Below, piece by piece: positions 23,641 to 35,830 of a stretch of 64,000 nt of DNA. The stretch is from Lepeophtheirus salmonis. Taxonomy: Eukaryota; Arthropoda; Copepoda; Siphonostomatoida; Caligidae. The DNA lies in NCBI RefSeq assembly GCF_016086655.4, contig NC_052137.2, forward strand, positions 33,562,007 to 33,626,006, read 5' to 3'. The notes beneath the pieces are model-generated. The model was not told the origin of the DNA, did not search any database, and saw only the letters and a program-made list of their open reading frames with translations. Position 1 is the first letter of the stretch, and every line of letters starts with the position of its first letter. The translations under genes and the position numbers were made by a program.

Positions 23641-25289
23641 TAAGAATGGTTTCACTATGATATAAGCCATTAAGAATTAACCATTATCTTACTTTGTCTT
23701 TATCAAGGATAAAAAGCTTGTCAAATGTCAAAAAAAAAAAAAATGACCCAGCGTGGATCATTGGTGTTTTGTCCAATAATGGGCATACTCTAAACAAAGG
23801 CATGGAGAGAGTTGATTCTATAGATCAAGAAATTGTTGTTTATCTAACGGATCCTAAGTAATCAACATGTTTTAATAAATAATTTTCGTTGATTTTTATA
23901 ATAATACAAGGGTTAATTTGTACGTCATGAAATATTATAAACTATCCCTTCTTAAAAAATAGATCTTCTGTAAACTTACTAGATTATAATCTTCCTTTAT
24001 GTGTGTTAAAATTACAAAAATAGTTTCCATATAATACCGTTATTACATATATTTCCAAACAAATTGTGTTTATAGAAAGAAACTTCTCAATGTACCTTTA
24101 GTCCAATAGTTATTTTTCCATTGAAGAAAGTATTATTTTTTTTAACTAAAAAAATATTTAAAAAGAATGAATATTATTTTTCTTCAAAATGCATTAACAT
24201 TTTATATTTATTTAACATGTTTAAAAGGTTAAGGAAAATGCCTATATATTCTTTAATCGATGATATTTTAGATAAAAATAAGCAACGTTCTTGTCTCCGA
24301 TTTCAAAGATGAAAAAATGAAGTTATTCATTAACAATAGAGAAGGTTATTCCATTCAATCAGCCGAAAACCATTTTACAATTTTGCTGCATGTCATTTTT
24401 CTAGCTCATGGTCTGAACAGGATAGCAATACTCTGTCTTGATTACTTCAAAAATACAAAAACTTATATATCTGAAGTGAATATTTTTTTTAGAATTCCAG
24501 TGATTTAAAACAATTGACTATTACGCTAAGCACTTCAATTCAGTCTGAGTATATTAATGTTATTAATAAAAACAATGTTGCAATCTAAAAAGAAGGATTA
24601 ACACTTGAATTGTTTATTACATCAACAGCTCTATGTTTTTTTGAACAATTTTATAAGAAAATATAAAAAAAAGGAGCATTAAAAATTGATTCATTCCTTT
24701 AGCAATTGTCAGGCTCTACAAATACTGAAATTTGAAGGGAGTTATAGAAAAAGTGATGGCTCCAATTCTACTTTTTGGATTATTGAGTAGAAAAATTAAT
24801 GCTCCAGAGAAGAAAATGCAATTTTGAATTGTAATGCTCTTATAGCGGATAAACGGAGACAGTTGAAGCCTATAAAAGTGGGGGAATTAAAAGGGATTCT
24901 CATTGCTGCAGCTGCTTGCCATACTCCTTTCGCCATAAAAAATTCCAGATGATAACATCTCAACTTGAAAGTTTGTGGGATATCTTATTAAATTTCATTC
25001 TTCATTCTCAGCAAGATACTTGATGGTTTTGTATAAGATTATTTGCAATTATGAAAAGCTGAAAATTATTAGACCGAAAAAAAAAATGAGAAAAGATAAA
25101 ACTGTTTAAAAAATTTGAGGGTTGTAACATCTAGGTTTTAAGCTAAAAGTGAAATAACATGAGCCCCAGTGATCAAGACAGATAAAATTTTCAAAATCTG
25201 GAAAATCTTGTAAGGCTTATAAACAACAAACTAAATTGGGGAGAACCAAATTTTTTTATTATTTTAAAGCTACATTAAAATTACATTCA
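23641..25289. other. AT-rich sequence with unidentified coding-like patches
   Basis: Consecutive plus frames at 24121-24312 and 24317-24508 read smoothly (for example MPIYSLIDDILDKNKQRS and HFTILLHVIFLAHGLNRI), and could be remains of a transposase, but I could not name a family. No other feature is seen. Confidence 0.3.
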
Positions 25290-25610
25290 ATTATATACAA
25301 TGAGATTCACCTTTCTTCATAATCTCGGCTATACGGCGCCGGAAGCTTTGTCAGGTCGGGCCACCTGGTACAAATCCAGCTATCCCATTGTATGAGTAAT
25401 TGACTTCTTCTGGGCTTCAACAGACGAACAATACTTGGCACAGGCTTCATAATCAATCCTCTCTTAGAGTTGGAAATTCACATGAGTTCAGGTCGGTGCT
25501 AGTTGCAAGCAAAAATTCCGGGCTTCAAAAGTGAGGACCTCTTGTAGCCGAAACATCCTGCACTTGTTTGGCCTAGAAGGACTTGGTTACATGGTTGGAA
25601 AGAATTGGCT
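25290..25610 (-). pseudogene. Mariner transposase C-terminal fragment
   Basis: From about 25600 downward the minus strand reads AKQVQDVSATRGPHF (families: AKxVQxWLxxxxxFW), then SPEFLLATSTDLNSCEFPTL, the degenerate SPDLN motif. A frame change leads to ACAKYCSSVEAQKKSITH and QSFRRRIAEIMKKGES, the conserved C-terminal FRRRI helix. Three frames are needed over about 100 codons, so it is inactive. The upstream catalytic part is absent. Confidence 0.75.
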
Positions 25611-26145
25611 AAATAACAACTTTTTCTTAGCTATTTTCCTTTTTTTTTTACGTATCAAAGGTTGCGAGATACTACAAAGGTAACAACGTCATACCAAATG
25701 GTTACCTTTTTAAGTACTCTAACCCCAGTTTAAGCTTACCCAAATTATAATCCCTCTTATATTTAGCTAATTTTTTCTTTAAGAGGAGATATCCGTCTGT
25801 CGCAAAAAAAAAAAAAAAAAAAAAAAATGGAAATTCGATATCTTGAGTAAAATAATTTAAGGGCTTTACTCTTAAATATACTATGTTTTTACCGAATTAG
25901 TTACGTCTACTAAAAATTATAATAGTTTCAAGCCGGTCTAGGATTTTCAGACCGAAAGACAACACTAGTTGTTATATTAGATAAACTTTATCAAATATTA
26001 AAAAAACAATTTAGATATCTATATATATTAGGAGTTTGTAAATCCATGTGAGGATCAATGGTCCTTAGAGTGAGACTCATTTTTACAGAAATTATGTAAT
26101 CGAGATAAAAATTGTCTCAATTTATTTATACCTATTTCCTAGATA
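25611..26145. other. AT-rich non-coding sequence
   Basis: It contains an A run of about 24 bases at 25804-25827. No gene is seen. Confidence 0.45.
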
Positions 26146-26818
26146 TATACTGTTTGTTTTTTAGCTTTTTTCTAATTTGGATTACGGCTAGTTTGGATAA
26201 GTTGTGAAATGTTAAGAAAATAACCTATGCAAAATGTCATTGCCCTAGACTTCCATCTGTAGGTAGCACATCTCGTTCAAAATGTGAAAGACGACAAAAG
26301 TTCTTTATTCCCCCAATAAAGATTAAAATACTATATTAATCATTATTTTTCACTTATTAATTATGAGGGAGATTATTCTCACCTATAAAAAATATTAACA
26401 AAGTTCATATATATATAAAGCTACCCTTTGGAACAAAAAAAAAGAATGATATAAGAAAATTTGGATCATTTTTTCTAAAAATGTAAAGGAAACATGCGCG
26501 ATATACACAGATTATCAAATTTTCTTATATTGTTTCGCTTTTTTTGTTCCATAGGACAATTTTAGAAAAAAAATACACATTTTATATATTCAAAAAACTA
26601 TTTTATCAAAAAAAAAAAGAAACTATAAAAATATTCTTTGTATCTAAATACACTAAGTAAACAGTTTTGCCTTTTTGATAATTTGATCGAGATGTGCGAC
26701 CAAAAGATGACAATGTGGGACCATATAATTTTCCATAAACAGTTTTCATATTATAGGACAACTTTTCCGCACTAGCCGTAATCGAACTTGTAGAAATGTT
26801 GAAAATCAAACCGTTCTA
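26146..26818. mobile_element. Long-inverted-repeat MITE, copy A
   Basis: The left end (26146-26320) and right end (26650-26818) are reverse complements of each other over roughly 150 bp. Left words include ggattacggctagtttgg, aacctatgcaaaat and cacatctcgttcaaaatgtg. The right end holds cactagccgtaatcgaac and attttccataaac, with gatcgagatgtgcgacc. No transposase is encoded. The same element recurs at 37612, 40317 and 46598. Ends near TA suggest a Tc1/mariner-mobilised MITE; that step is inferred. Confidence 0.75.
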
Positions 26819-27639
26819 ATTTACGTAGAAAGATGAAGACATTACATAGATACTATCTATTAGCAGTATAATCTCAATTCATTCTCCTCAATAAATATAT
26901 TCTTTAAATTGTAAAAACATATTAATATGTCATATAAATGTACTGATACTCTTTATGTCCTATTAATAATATTTATGGAGCTGGTATACATATATATGTA
27001 CATAGGAAAGGTACTATGGGCGAAAAGAAACGCTTTCCCTTGTCAAACAAACAAATCGTGATATTCACAAATAAAAAGGCTCCAAAAGGTACTTTTATAT
27101 TTATTAATATTGGAAACAAAAGAAGGAAAATTGAGTGAAGTCATGTTCTGAGAAGGAAAAAAAAAGTCAACTTAACACGACAAATATGAAGGCGTAGGTG
27201 AAAGAGGGAGTCAAAATGGCAAAGGTGCAGAGTTACATATATGTTTGTAGTAGACATTGTTATCATTTCTATACATACAACATACTCATATTTGAAGGTT
27301 CTTTTAGTATAAAAAGCGACTCATTTATTTATATATATATATACTCATTTTTCAAAATTATATGTATGGTGTGGCAATACAAAAACAACTTTGAACTATA
27401 ATGGACACTCAGTAGAGCGCAAAAACCTCCACTTAAAATCATATTAAGTGATGTATCTCCATTTTTTCGAAAGTTATGGTCAATTATGCCTTTTTTCATT
27501 TTTTGGTTCCTTGACCTTTGACCTTGCTGGACCTTTGATGGAGTGTTTGAAGGAGCAAATCACGAAAAAACGGCGCATTTGGAAAATAAAAAAAAATATG
27601 TTTGGTCACCGTGTCATAAAACTCTAAAAACAATGGAGA
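26819..27639. other. AT-rich non-coding sequence
   Basis: At 27410-27640 a more mixed segment (ttgacctttgaccttgctgg at about 27511) looks like part of a further dispersed repeat. A TA run lies at 27331-27342. No gene is seen. Confidence 0.4.
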
Positions 27640-27969
27640 AAAATTGCATATATATTAGGCTACAAATTGTTTTTCCATCCACGGTATTCTTCAGATAGGG
27701 CCCTTAGTGATTTTTTTCCTGTTTGTATTCTTCAAAATAATGTTCACTGAAAAAAAACAACTTAGAAGTGATGAAGTGTTAATCTCTGAAACTGAGGTAC
27801 ATTTTGTGACGAATGAGAAATCGTTCTATAAAATATCATCAGAAACGTGTATGGCCGCTAAAATCGTAGTATCGCCTTCAAAAGTAACTACTTTGAATAA
27901 ATAAATCAAATGTTTCTAAGTAAATGTGTTTTACTATGTTAACCTACAAACTTTTCAGCCGACCTGTAT
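27640..27969 (+). pseudogene. Mariner C-terminal fragment with intact-looking right terminal repeat
   Basis: The plus strand reads HPRYSSDRALSDFF (families: PPYSPDLAPSDFxLF). After a slip in a T run it continues FLFVFFKIMFTEKKQLRSDE, then NEKSFYKISSE, matching the C-terminus of the mariner branch that uses SPDLAPSD. The reading ends at the TAA at 27902. About 40 bp later comes cctacaaacttttcagccgacctgta (27943-27968). Its reverse complement starts tacaggtcggctgaaaag, close to the irritans-type mariner terminus (ACAGGTTGGCTGATAAG) as I recall it. The 5' half of the element is absent. Confidence 0.75.
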
Positions 27970-29084
27970 ATTTATTAAAAAAGGAATTGACCGAGTAACC
28001 TTGACAATCTTTGAGTAAAATTGTATATGTGTTTTTTAATGAAAATAATTTATTAGTAGTAAATGCATTTTGTATATTACTACAAGAATTTTACTTGCAA
28101 CAAACTTTTATTCTATTCAATTATCAAATCCTAATTAACTTTAGTATAGAAATAAGAGAAAAAGGCTACTAAAAATAGGGGTTTTCTAACATCTCTATGT
28201 AAAGTCAAACGTTTGTACAAATCGAGATAAAATAAGTGTAAAAGAAAAACTTTTTTGTTTATGAGAAAAGTAGAAACACGACAATATGAAATCCTACAAG
28301 CTCCGCATTGAATGTACATAATTTGCACTTGAATACTTCTCTTTTATTGAAGGACTTTCAAAAAATAATTTAAAGTCATTTTTTTTAATGTTATATAAGT
28401 GAAGTATCGGTCCATTTTGACAAAATGGCAAAAATGTTTTATAAAAGTATGTCTACCTAACGGTTTTTTGTAAATGTCTTTAAATCAACTCTGTTTTGCA
28501 CTTTGAGTCAAATGATTCATAATGTTGTTTTGTGACCGAGTGTTAAAAAACAACTTAACACAGTTTATGAATGATTAAGAACTAATAGTTAATGCGCTTA
28601 AATATTATAAAATAACTCAAAACAAAGGCATGTAAATATACATAAGCCATATTCAAACCACAACAAAAATGAGGAAATATAAACACCAGTTTATATTTTA
28701 AAACGTTGTGGTATACTTATAAATAAACTTCAAAGAATGTAATGTGCAAACAATTGTTTTTTCACCTTGTGCTTTAATGCACGAAATCTCGTCAAAGAGT
28801 AATAAAATTGACCATTTAGTATTCTTATTAAAATTTTGTTAAAGAATATATTATTATAAATGCATTTATGATTAGATGGATCAAAGTATAAAAAATTTAA
28901 ATTGTTAAGAAATGCGATACTTTTATGATAAGGGCAAAATATGCACCACTTAACATACAATAGTAATAGTTAATGTAGAAGTATCTTCTATCTGTTATTT
29001 TTTATTTCCCAAATTATGATCAAAGTTTGTTGTTGAACAATAAAGCTGACTTAAGATGAATTACAAGGATAAGAGTGAGGAGAC
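27970..29084. other. AT-rich non-coding sequence
   Basis: A small perfect palindrome, ccattttg-a-caaaatgg, lies at 28412-28428. No gene is seen. Confidence 0.4.
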
Positions 29085-29560
29085 ATCTTGGGATGTTGAT
29101 ATGTAAAAAAAAAACACCAAAAATAACCTGACAATTTGAAAAATATTTGACAGGAGAGGAGCTTAGCTAGAATCTTCAGTGTTGTTACTCTTTGTCTTTC
29201 ACGCAGTAGGGATTACTTTATACTTATATGTTCTCTCCTCAAGAATAAAATAATAATGACAACAGCTTAAGAAAATAAAATAAAAATACTCTTCCTGTTG
29301 CAACCACAAATTCTATCACATTCTTCCATTGTCATATTTTTTACCGCCCCAAACATTCTTCAAATTGTCAGGGTGACCACGTTATTTTTTTTAAGACTTA
29401 ACACCAGGCCATATAATTTTCAACTATACTTATATCATTTAAGTTATCTCCTCGAGAATGACTAAAATATGGATAACAGCTTTATAAAATAAAAAACCCT
29501 CTTTAGGTTGCCAATAACAAGAAAAACTATCACGCTAAAAATTGCTTTGGATTACAGGAG
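29085..29560 (+). repeat. Dispersed repeat R1, two partial copies
   Basis: The first (29090-29300) has cctgacaatttgaa, gaggagcttagct, and tctctcctcaagaataaaa (about 29232). The second (29365-29560) begins with an inverted ttgtcagggtgaccac, then tatctcctcgagaatgact and gttgccaataacaag, ending tgctttggattac. Confidence 0.6.
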
Positions 29561-31499
29561 TATAATTAAAGAGACTATATTAAAGATATCTTTATAATGT
29601 ACCTTTTTTTTTTTTAAAGAACTTTTTACAATATATCTTACTACTCCAAATATTTTTTGAATAGTATCGTTTGTAAAAAAGATTTATAAAATTATTTTTA
29701 TGTAATAATATCTCATTAAAAGAGTATAAGAAACGCCGCGGAACCTTCTACATGGAAACTATTTCATCAGGTGAAGGAGTAATAGATAAAGGATTAAACA
29801 CATTTTTTGAAAATAGTTTATGTCATAAACTTTAGTGATATACTCATCAAATTAATAGTTTCTCAATGATTTTTTCAAATACACACCATTCGCTCTAGAT
29901 TTCGTATGAAATCATTTTATACTTCTATAAGAACTAAGTATATGTTTAATTAAAATGAAAAATACGGGAATGAAAGATACAGTGAGGAACAAAGAGACTT
30001 CATCCATAGCTCTTCCGTTAAAACAACTTCCAAAATCTTCTCTATTTCGTTTCCTAAGATTTTTGGAAAATTATTTCACTTATTTGAGTCTTTACGTATC
30101 ATTGTTGTACATGGGAAATCAAAAACTCATATCTAACATAATAACATAAAACAATTCATCTTCACTTCCAATGCCATTATTACTTGTGAGTCTCTTCTGT
30201 CATTGGCAAAAAAGTAGAAGACGAACCTGGACAATGAATTCAACGTGGTCCTCTTTTCCAGACATCCTTATCAGCAATGCAAATTCAACTCTCCTACTAA
30301 TTATATATAAGCAAAATAGTTAATTGAAACTCTGACGTGATAAATTTATCAGTGATAACTTTAGTAGACTGATATTGCAAAATATGAATTTCGTTTAACA
30401 TATAATCTATTTCAAAAGTTAGTGAGTCGGAAGTTAATTTCTGAATTACTAAATCACTTTTCATTATATTTGTATATCACTCTCGAGAGGATTTAGGATC
30501 TACATTTCAATTTTTAATAAATAAATTACTAATTATACTAAACGCTTACGATGTGACAAAACTGTATATAAAAACGATTGTTTCCGTATTCATTGACACT
30601 AACATCTAAAATTAATTTTGTATTTATCATTTGTAAATAATGTTGTAATTCACCTACATAAATATATATTTATTTATGTGTTTCACTGATTTAAGTTTAT
30701 ATTTTAATTTTGTCTTAATTGTTTAGATTGATTACTCTACTATGATTTACACATATTAGAATACTTCTAACTATCTATCTAATTAGTAAAAACGTAAGAT
30801 TTTTATAGTGTAAGGTTTACTTATAAGTGTCTTAGGTTGAAATCCGTCGATATGGTGAATAATTGTTTATAATGCCGGAGTAGTTACAAGGCACGGAAGT
30901 CTAAAAAAAAGTACCTGTTGTGCTTACTTTTCTTAGTGTGTCCGTTGTGATATTCAATATTTTCAGAAATTAAAAACAAAAGGTCTATATTATGAAAATT
31001 ATATTGCCCCCCCCCCCCCAAGAAAATCCAAAAAGAATATTATCATTAATTAGAATAATTTTAAAACTAATAGAAGGAGATCTATACTTCCTGGAAATTT
31101 TTGATGGTGAATGTGATGAAGAGCATCATTTTGACCGTTTTATATTTCCGCTTGTCTAATTGTATTGTACAATATTATTATTAATATGGAATAAATTCCT
31201 AAATAGACTTCAATCTACTCTTATTTACAATAATATACATAGCAATGAAATAAAAACATAAGACCACACCACACCGTTTCTCCTCACGCACGCTTTCTCT
31301 TTCTTATACTTTAAGTATTCATTGCATTATGATAACATCAGTTAATTTAAAAAAAAGGCCATATTTAGTAAACATTAAGGTTTTATATATTTCATTTAAT
31401 CCCAGTAAATTGTAAGTACTAGGGAAAGGTGAAAAGTTCTTGCCCTAAAACAGAGATTAGATGGAGCTTTAATCGGGAGGGGGAATAGGAGATTGCCTT
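29561..31499. other. AT-rich non-coding sequence
   Basis: A C run lies at 31007-31019. The 64-codon plus frame 29955-30149 has no recognisable domain. No gene is seen. Confidence 0.4.
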
Positions 31500-31870
31500 T
31501 TATGATGGGTGCATGATTAGCTTGATCTGGTTGCTCATGTAGATTGTTACCCCAATAATTTGAAGAACATTCTGAAAGAAAAGCAGCTTAGCTGTAATAA
31601 AGTGTCGAAGGAAACTGCTATAAAAGGGCATAAGCAGGAATTACTCAGCTTTAAATCTTCAATTTTACTCTGAGTCCATCAGGAACTTACATTTATATTT
31701 AATCAAAAAGTCATCAGCGTTACTCTCTGCTATTCATGAGCCTTTTATACGAGTTATAGATGTTCGCTCTTTGAAGAATAAAAAAATAATTAACGGCTTT
31801 GGAAAATGTACTGTTCAAAAACAGGACAAAAATTTGGACGCTAAAAAATGCTTAGGATTTACAACTCTTT
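31500..31870 (+). repeat. Dispersed repeat R1, full-length copy
   Basis: All landmarks appear in order: taatttgaagaacattctg, gcagcttagctgtaat, tcaattttactctgagtcc, ttcatgagcc, gctctttgaagaataaaa, then gctaaaaaatgcttagga at the 3' end. This copy helps to define the unit at about 370 bp. Confidence 0.65.
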
Positions 31871-32379
31871 ATCAGAATACTTATATAATATATATTTTAA
31901 ATTTAGTTTCAAATTAATTTTCTATAATCAGGTAGTCTTCAGTGTAGATTTAAAGCGTTTGAACTAATAGATTCAAACGATTGACTTATACATCTCACTC
32001 CTGTTAAGAAATAAGTGGGAGTATTGACTCAACACAAAGTTATATAAACATTTTTTATACAAACATACTTACATTATATCTTTCTTTTCTTTTTGTAAGT
32101 TCTTAAATTAAAGTTTGACGACTGATATTCTCCTCTCCCCTCTTGACATGTAAGAGTTTGATAAAACAATTTTATGCACGGGATCTGCTTTCATTTGTAT
32201 ATATGAAAGGAAGGATGAATATTCTTTTAATGATCAAAAGAATTAATCATTCCGGTCCGTGATAACTAGTTATTTTAAAAATAGATCATAATTAAATGCC
32301 TCATTCCCTCCCAAATGCCAATGGTTCTGTGTTATATACAGTTATGTATAAAATACGTCGTGTCCATATGTAAAAATGA
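31871..32379. other. AT-rich non-coding sequence
   Basis: No gene or clear repeat is recognised. Confidence 0.4.
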
Positions 32380-33010
32380 TCATGATAAAACTAGAAAACT
32401 TGAAAAATGGTTGGGAGGGGAGCAGCTTAGCTGTCATGACGTTTTATTATATCAGCTGCCAGCAGCCGTGAGAGAAAAGGAACATATAGACTGGAATTAC
32501 TTCCATGTAGATCATTAATCATATTCCAATGCCACCAAAATTGGTCACCCTGACAATTTGAAGAATGTTTGCGAGAAAAGAAGGTTAGCTGTCATGACGT
32601 TTCCTTAAATTATCTGCAAGCAGCTATAAGATGAAAGAAACTAACCAAAACCCCACTCAGTGTCTACCAATGACATATGCGATCCTCAATTCTACTTCGA
32701 AACCAATTAGGACATATAACTTTAACTCGGCAACAGATTGTGATTGTTATTTTCGTCTTTTCTCTTTGTACAACTTATTAATTGTTAACTCTTCATGAAT
32801 ATATTAATTATGCTAATAGTTTTGGTTAATAAAAAAGAGTATATTCAGGTAGCAACTACGAAAACCCCTCTTCCAATATAATATTATTTGCATCTAAGTT
32901 AATGAGCACATACATTAGTTATTAATTAATGCTTAAATATTCTGTTTTGAAGAATAATATGATAATGACAACAGCTTTGGAAAATAAAACAAAAAACCGT
33001 GTTCGAATGT
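32380..33010 (+). repeat. Dispersed repeat R1, two adjacent copies
   Basis: A truncated first copy (32380-32520) holds gagcagcttagctgtcatga and tatatcagctgccagcagcc. A longer second copy (32535-33010) holds ggtcaccctgacaatttga, ggttagctgtcatgacg, gatcctcaattctacttcg, atgagcacatac, ttttgaagaataatatg and gtccaactagaaa. The plus frame 32315-32518 is a chance reading across the first copy. Confidence 0.65.
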
Positions 33011-33904
33011 CCAACTAGAAAAAAATACTTTCTAGGACATATTTTATAGAACTCTGGTTATCTGCAAACTCAATAGTAACAAGTTCCTTAATATTAAAAA
33101 TTAAATTTTATAGGTTACATTAAATAATTGTGTAATCTTCTTTGACTACAATAATAAAGGTAGTTTAAATTTTATACTACTAAATCTGCAGAACTGTAAT
33201 CACATTCTAGGTTATTGTGCTTAATAATAGGTTATTTTTATATGTGTCAGACGGTGTACACTGTACAGAAGGGTGTAAGAATAAAACGTAAACTGATTGA
33301 AATAATTATAAGATCAATTTGATCATAATTCCCTTTAAATTGCATCAATTCATCTGAAAATGTGTTTAAAATATATAAATAATTTTTATAGAATGCATAT
33401 TTGATTTTTGAGTAACTTACTATCAATGGACATCTATTTTTGCAAGAGTGTGTTTTGAGAGTGGAAGTAAATTTAAGACAGGGGTAATTAATCCAGTCAT
33501 TAGATATATTTCATTGACTGTAATGATTCTATACACCTCCTTTACATCAACCCAGTTGCATTTTTGAAGACTTTAAGATACTCCGATTAAAATATAATTA
33601 TGATCAAATAAGGGAGGATAAGAATCTCTAAAGACTATTGCCATCACTTAAAATGTTAAGTACATTAACTATTGTTGACAATAAATGAAAATATAATTTG
33701 GCATTTGTAGCTTCAAAATTTAACAAAAAAAAATCTTGGTCAAGACCTTCCTTGAATTTGGAGTGTTCCTTCTTGGATATAAGTTAAAAAGTATATAATT
33801 TAAAAATTTAATAATTTCTACCTTTTTATTTTATTTACTAAAACTATTGTTATTATTCTTGAAGAGAGAACAATAAGCATAGAATAACCATTAGAGCGTG
33901 AAAG
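33011..33904. other. AT-rich non-coding sequence
   Basis: No gene or repeat unit is recognised. Confidence 0.4.
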
Positions 33905-34150
33905 ATAAAAAGTAAGGACTGGGGATTTATTGTGGAGTTATATGCGCAAGTCTTTGTTGGACTCGGAGTAGAATCGAGGAAGAATATCTTAGTAGTTCCA
34001 GTTTATATAACCTTGCTATATATGGAGTGGGATTTCTGTTTGCTTCCTTCATAGCTGACGGCAGCAAATTTATTAAAAGGTCATGAAAGCTAATCTTCTC
34101 TCTTACCAAACATTTATCGAAGCGTTAGGATGACCAATTTGATTTTTGGT
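33905..34150 (-). repeat. Dispersed repeat R1, inverted 5' part
   Basis: Read on the minus strand it has attggtcatcc, ctttcatgacctttt in place of ctgtcatgacgtttc, the gctgccgtcagctatg block, and gattctactccgagtcc. The 60-codon minus frame 34109-33927 is only the repeat in translation. Confidence 0.6.
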
Positions 34151-34794
34151 TTCTTTTTTTTAACGTACCACCATTTAATATTACTTTAATCTCTGGATAT
34201 ATGTCTGGTTACAAGACTATCCCTATTTGAAAAATACTGCAAGAAAATGTTTTAAAATGCAACATAGTTATTTACATCTTGAAAATTGTAATCCCCAATA
34301 TCTCAAAACAATAATATTTTACTTGATGCATGTTTTCTGTACTTAATTATATACAACTATTCTTCCTTTCCATTTCTTCACTCTTCTCTATGTATGTACT
34401 TTCTTATAATTTATTTTAAAGGGTACTGAATTTTCATTATGTCTCTTATATTACCCCAAGATTCTTGAGGGAAAAATACACTCGGATACTAATCTCACAT
34501 TTTAAAATAATATCCTTTTGTTCTTGCATTTTTTTAATAATTAAACTTATCTTTGTTCCTTCGTTGCTTCTTTTCTTCTTCTCCTTAAATTGGTACAACT
34601 TTTATAGTTGTAAGTTGTAATCACTTATGGCCTATAAAATAACTGAACCTAAACAAAAGTGTTCTAAATACATGCTATAACATGAAGAAACTATTTTTTT
34701 AGTACCATAAGTTTTTGCTAATGTAATACATGTTGTCTCATATCTCGGACCGTATCAAATGTTTCTAAACGTGTATACCTCTAAAATCAAGATG
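34151..34794. other. AT-rich non-coding sequence
   Basis: No gene is seen. Confidence 0.4.
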
Positions 34795-34935
34795 GTAACC
34801 CTGACAAATTGAAAAAAGAATTGAAGGAGAGGTGCTTACGAATCATGATGTTTCATTAGATTAGCTGGAAGCAGCTACAAGATGAGGGGAAAAAACACAA
34901 GTTCCTCTCTGTATCAAGTAAGGATATTCGAAATG
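34795..34935 (+). repeat. Dispersed repeat R1, left half of an interrupted copy
   Basis: It runs from ggtaaccctgacaaattga through attagattagctggaagcag to cctctctgtatcaag, where an R1 copy should continue into the cctcaatt block. That block is found 650 bp later, after a mariner. Confidence 0.6.
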
Positions 34936-35592
34936 AAGACTCAAAATTTACGATAACATTTAGTTATGATTTTTTCGCCGTTATTTTCAATTAAAGTATT
35001 TTGTTTTAATCCCATGTCTCTATTTGCGAAAATGTTGAAGCAACATTAAAAAAGTCCAATACGTGTGCAATATCCTCTGCAACGGTGTCAGTGCTAAGGA
35101 GGCTGCAGAGACCATGTGCATGTACTCCCGAACTGCCTAGTCTATTAATGAACGCCCCTCCCATACCCCTAAGAAGAACCAAAAAATATGCAGCAACAAA
35201 ATGGCTCCGTTCTGGCCTGTCTCAATATTGCTCTTCTTTGGCTCTGACCTCAACCCCCCGACTTTGCAGTTTAGTTCATCTGGGAGAAAAATGCTTACCA
35301 CACCTATAATTAAAATTTGATTCAATGGAAACTGCCATCATGACAGCGTGGTACAACATGGACAAGTCCTTAATTGTCAAGAACTGCCAAACTGTTCGGA
35401 ACTGCCATCTGTTCACCGGTGTATCGAGGCTGTTACTGCATGTGAAAGGGGAGATATGAATAAAATATATTGATAAAAATAGTTTTTAAACATTCCACAA
35501 GTCGTTTTGTAGTTGTCTTTTCTTGATTCTATAAGAATCACGTTTTTTGAAATTTATTAATGTTTCTGCAAGTTTTGAGTTTTCGCTCTGTA
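34936..35592 (+). pseudogene. Internally deleted mariner inserted in R1
   Basis: After a leader like that at 43685, the frame reads VCNILCNGVSAKEAAETMCM (35065-35125), a helix-turn-helix start. Very soon after comes PSHTPKKNQK, matching the DxAPxHxAKKxQ region around the second catalytic aspartate, and ATKWLRSGL. Then LTSTPRLCSLVHLGEKCLPH, whose other frame gives SDLNPP, represents the SPDLNPLDF motif. The tail reads DSMETAIMTAWYNMDKSLIV in another frame, and ends about 35455. The first catalytic region is missing. The copy at 43680-44190 has the same join, so both descend from a deleted parent. Possible ends are gactcaaaatttac on the left and gttttgagttttcgc on the right. Confidence 0.75.
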
Positions 35593-35830
35593 AACCAGAA
35601 TTACTCCGTTTTCGATCCTCAATTATACTCCATGTTCAACCAGGCTGACACTTGTAACTCTCCAACAAATTATTCATGAGCACAAACACTTTATAAATTG
35701 ATGTTCTCTCCTCAAGAATATTGATAGAAGTATTCGAAAATTAAAAATAACAGGTTGCCAATTAGAAAAAAAAATAACTCGCTTCGTTTAATTGTTTAGG
35801 ATTTGCAACTATAAAGATTATCAACTTTCA
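35593..35830 (+). repeat. Dispersed repeat R1, right half of the interrupted copy
   Basis: It resumes with gatcctcaattatactcc (35619), ttcatgagcacaaac, tctctcctcaagaata (35706), gttgccaattagaaa and taggatttgcaac, the R1 order expected after 34935. Confidence 0.65.

Noticed and set aside
25804..25827. A run as the poly(A) tail of a retroposed gene
   Set aside because: No coding or retrotransposon sequence ends at the run and no target duplication was seen.
32315..32518. 67-codon plus frame as a gene
   Set aside because: The bases are R1 repeat; the same sequence without an open frame occurs in other copies.
33927..34109. 60-codon minus frame as a gene
   Set aside because: It is an inverted R1 copy in translation.
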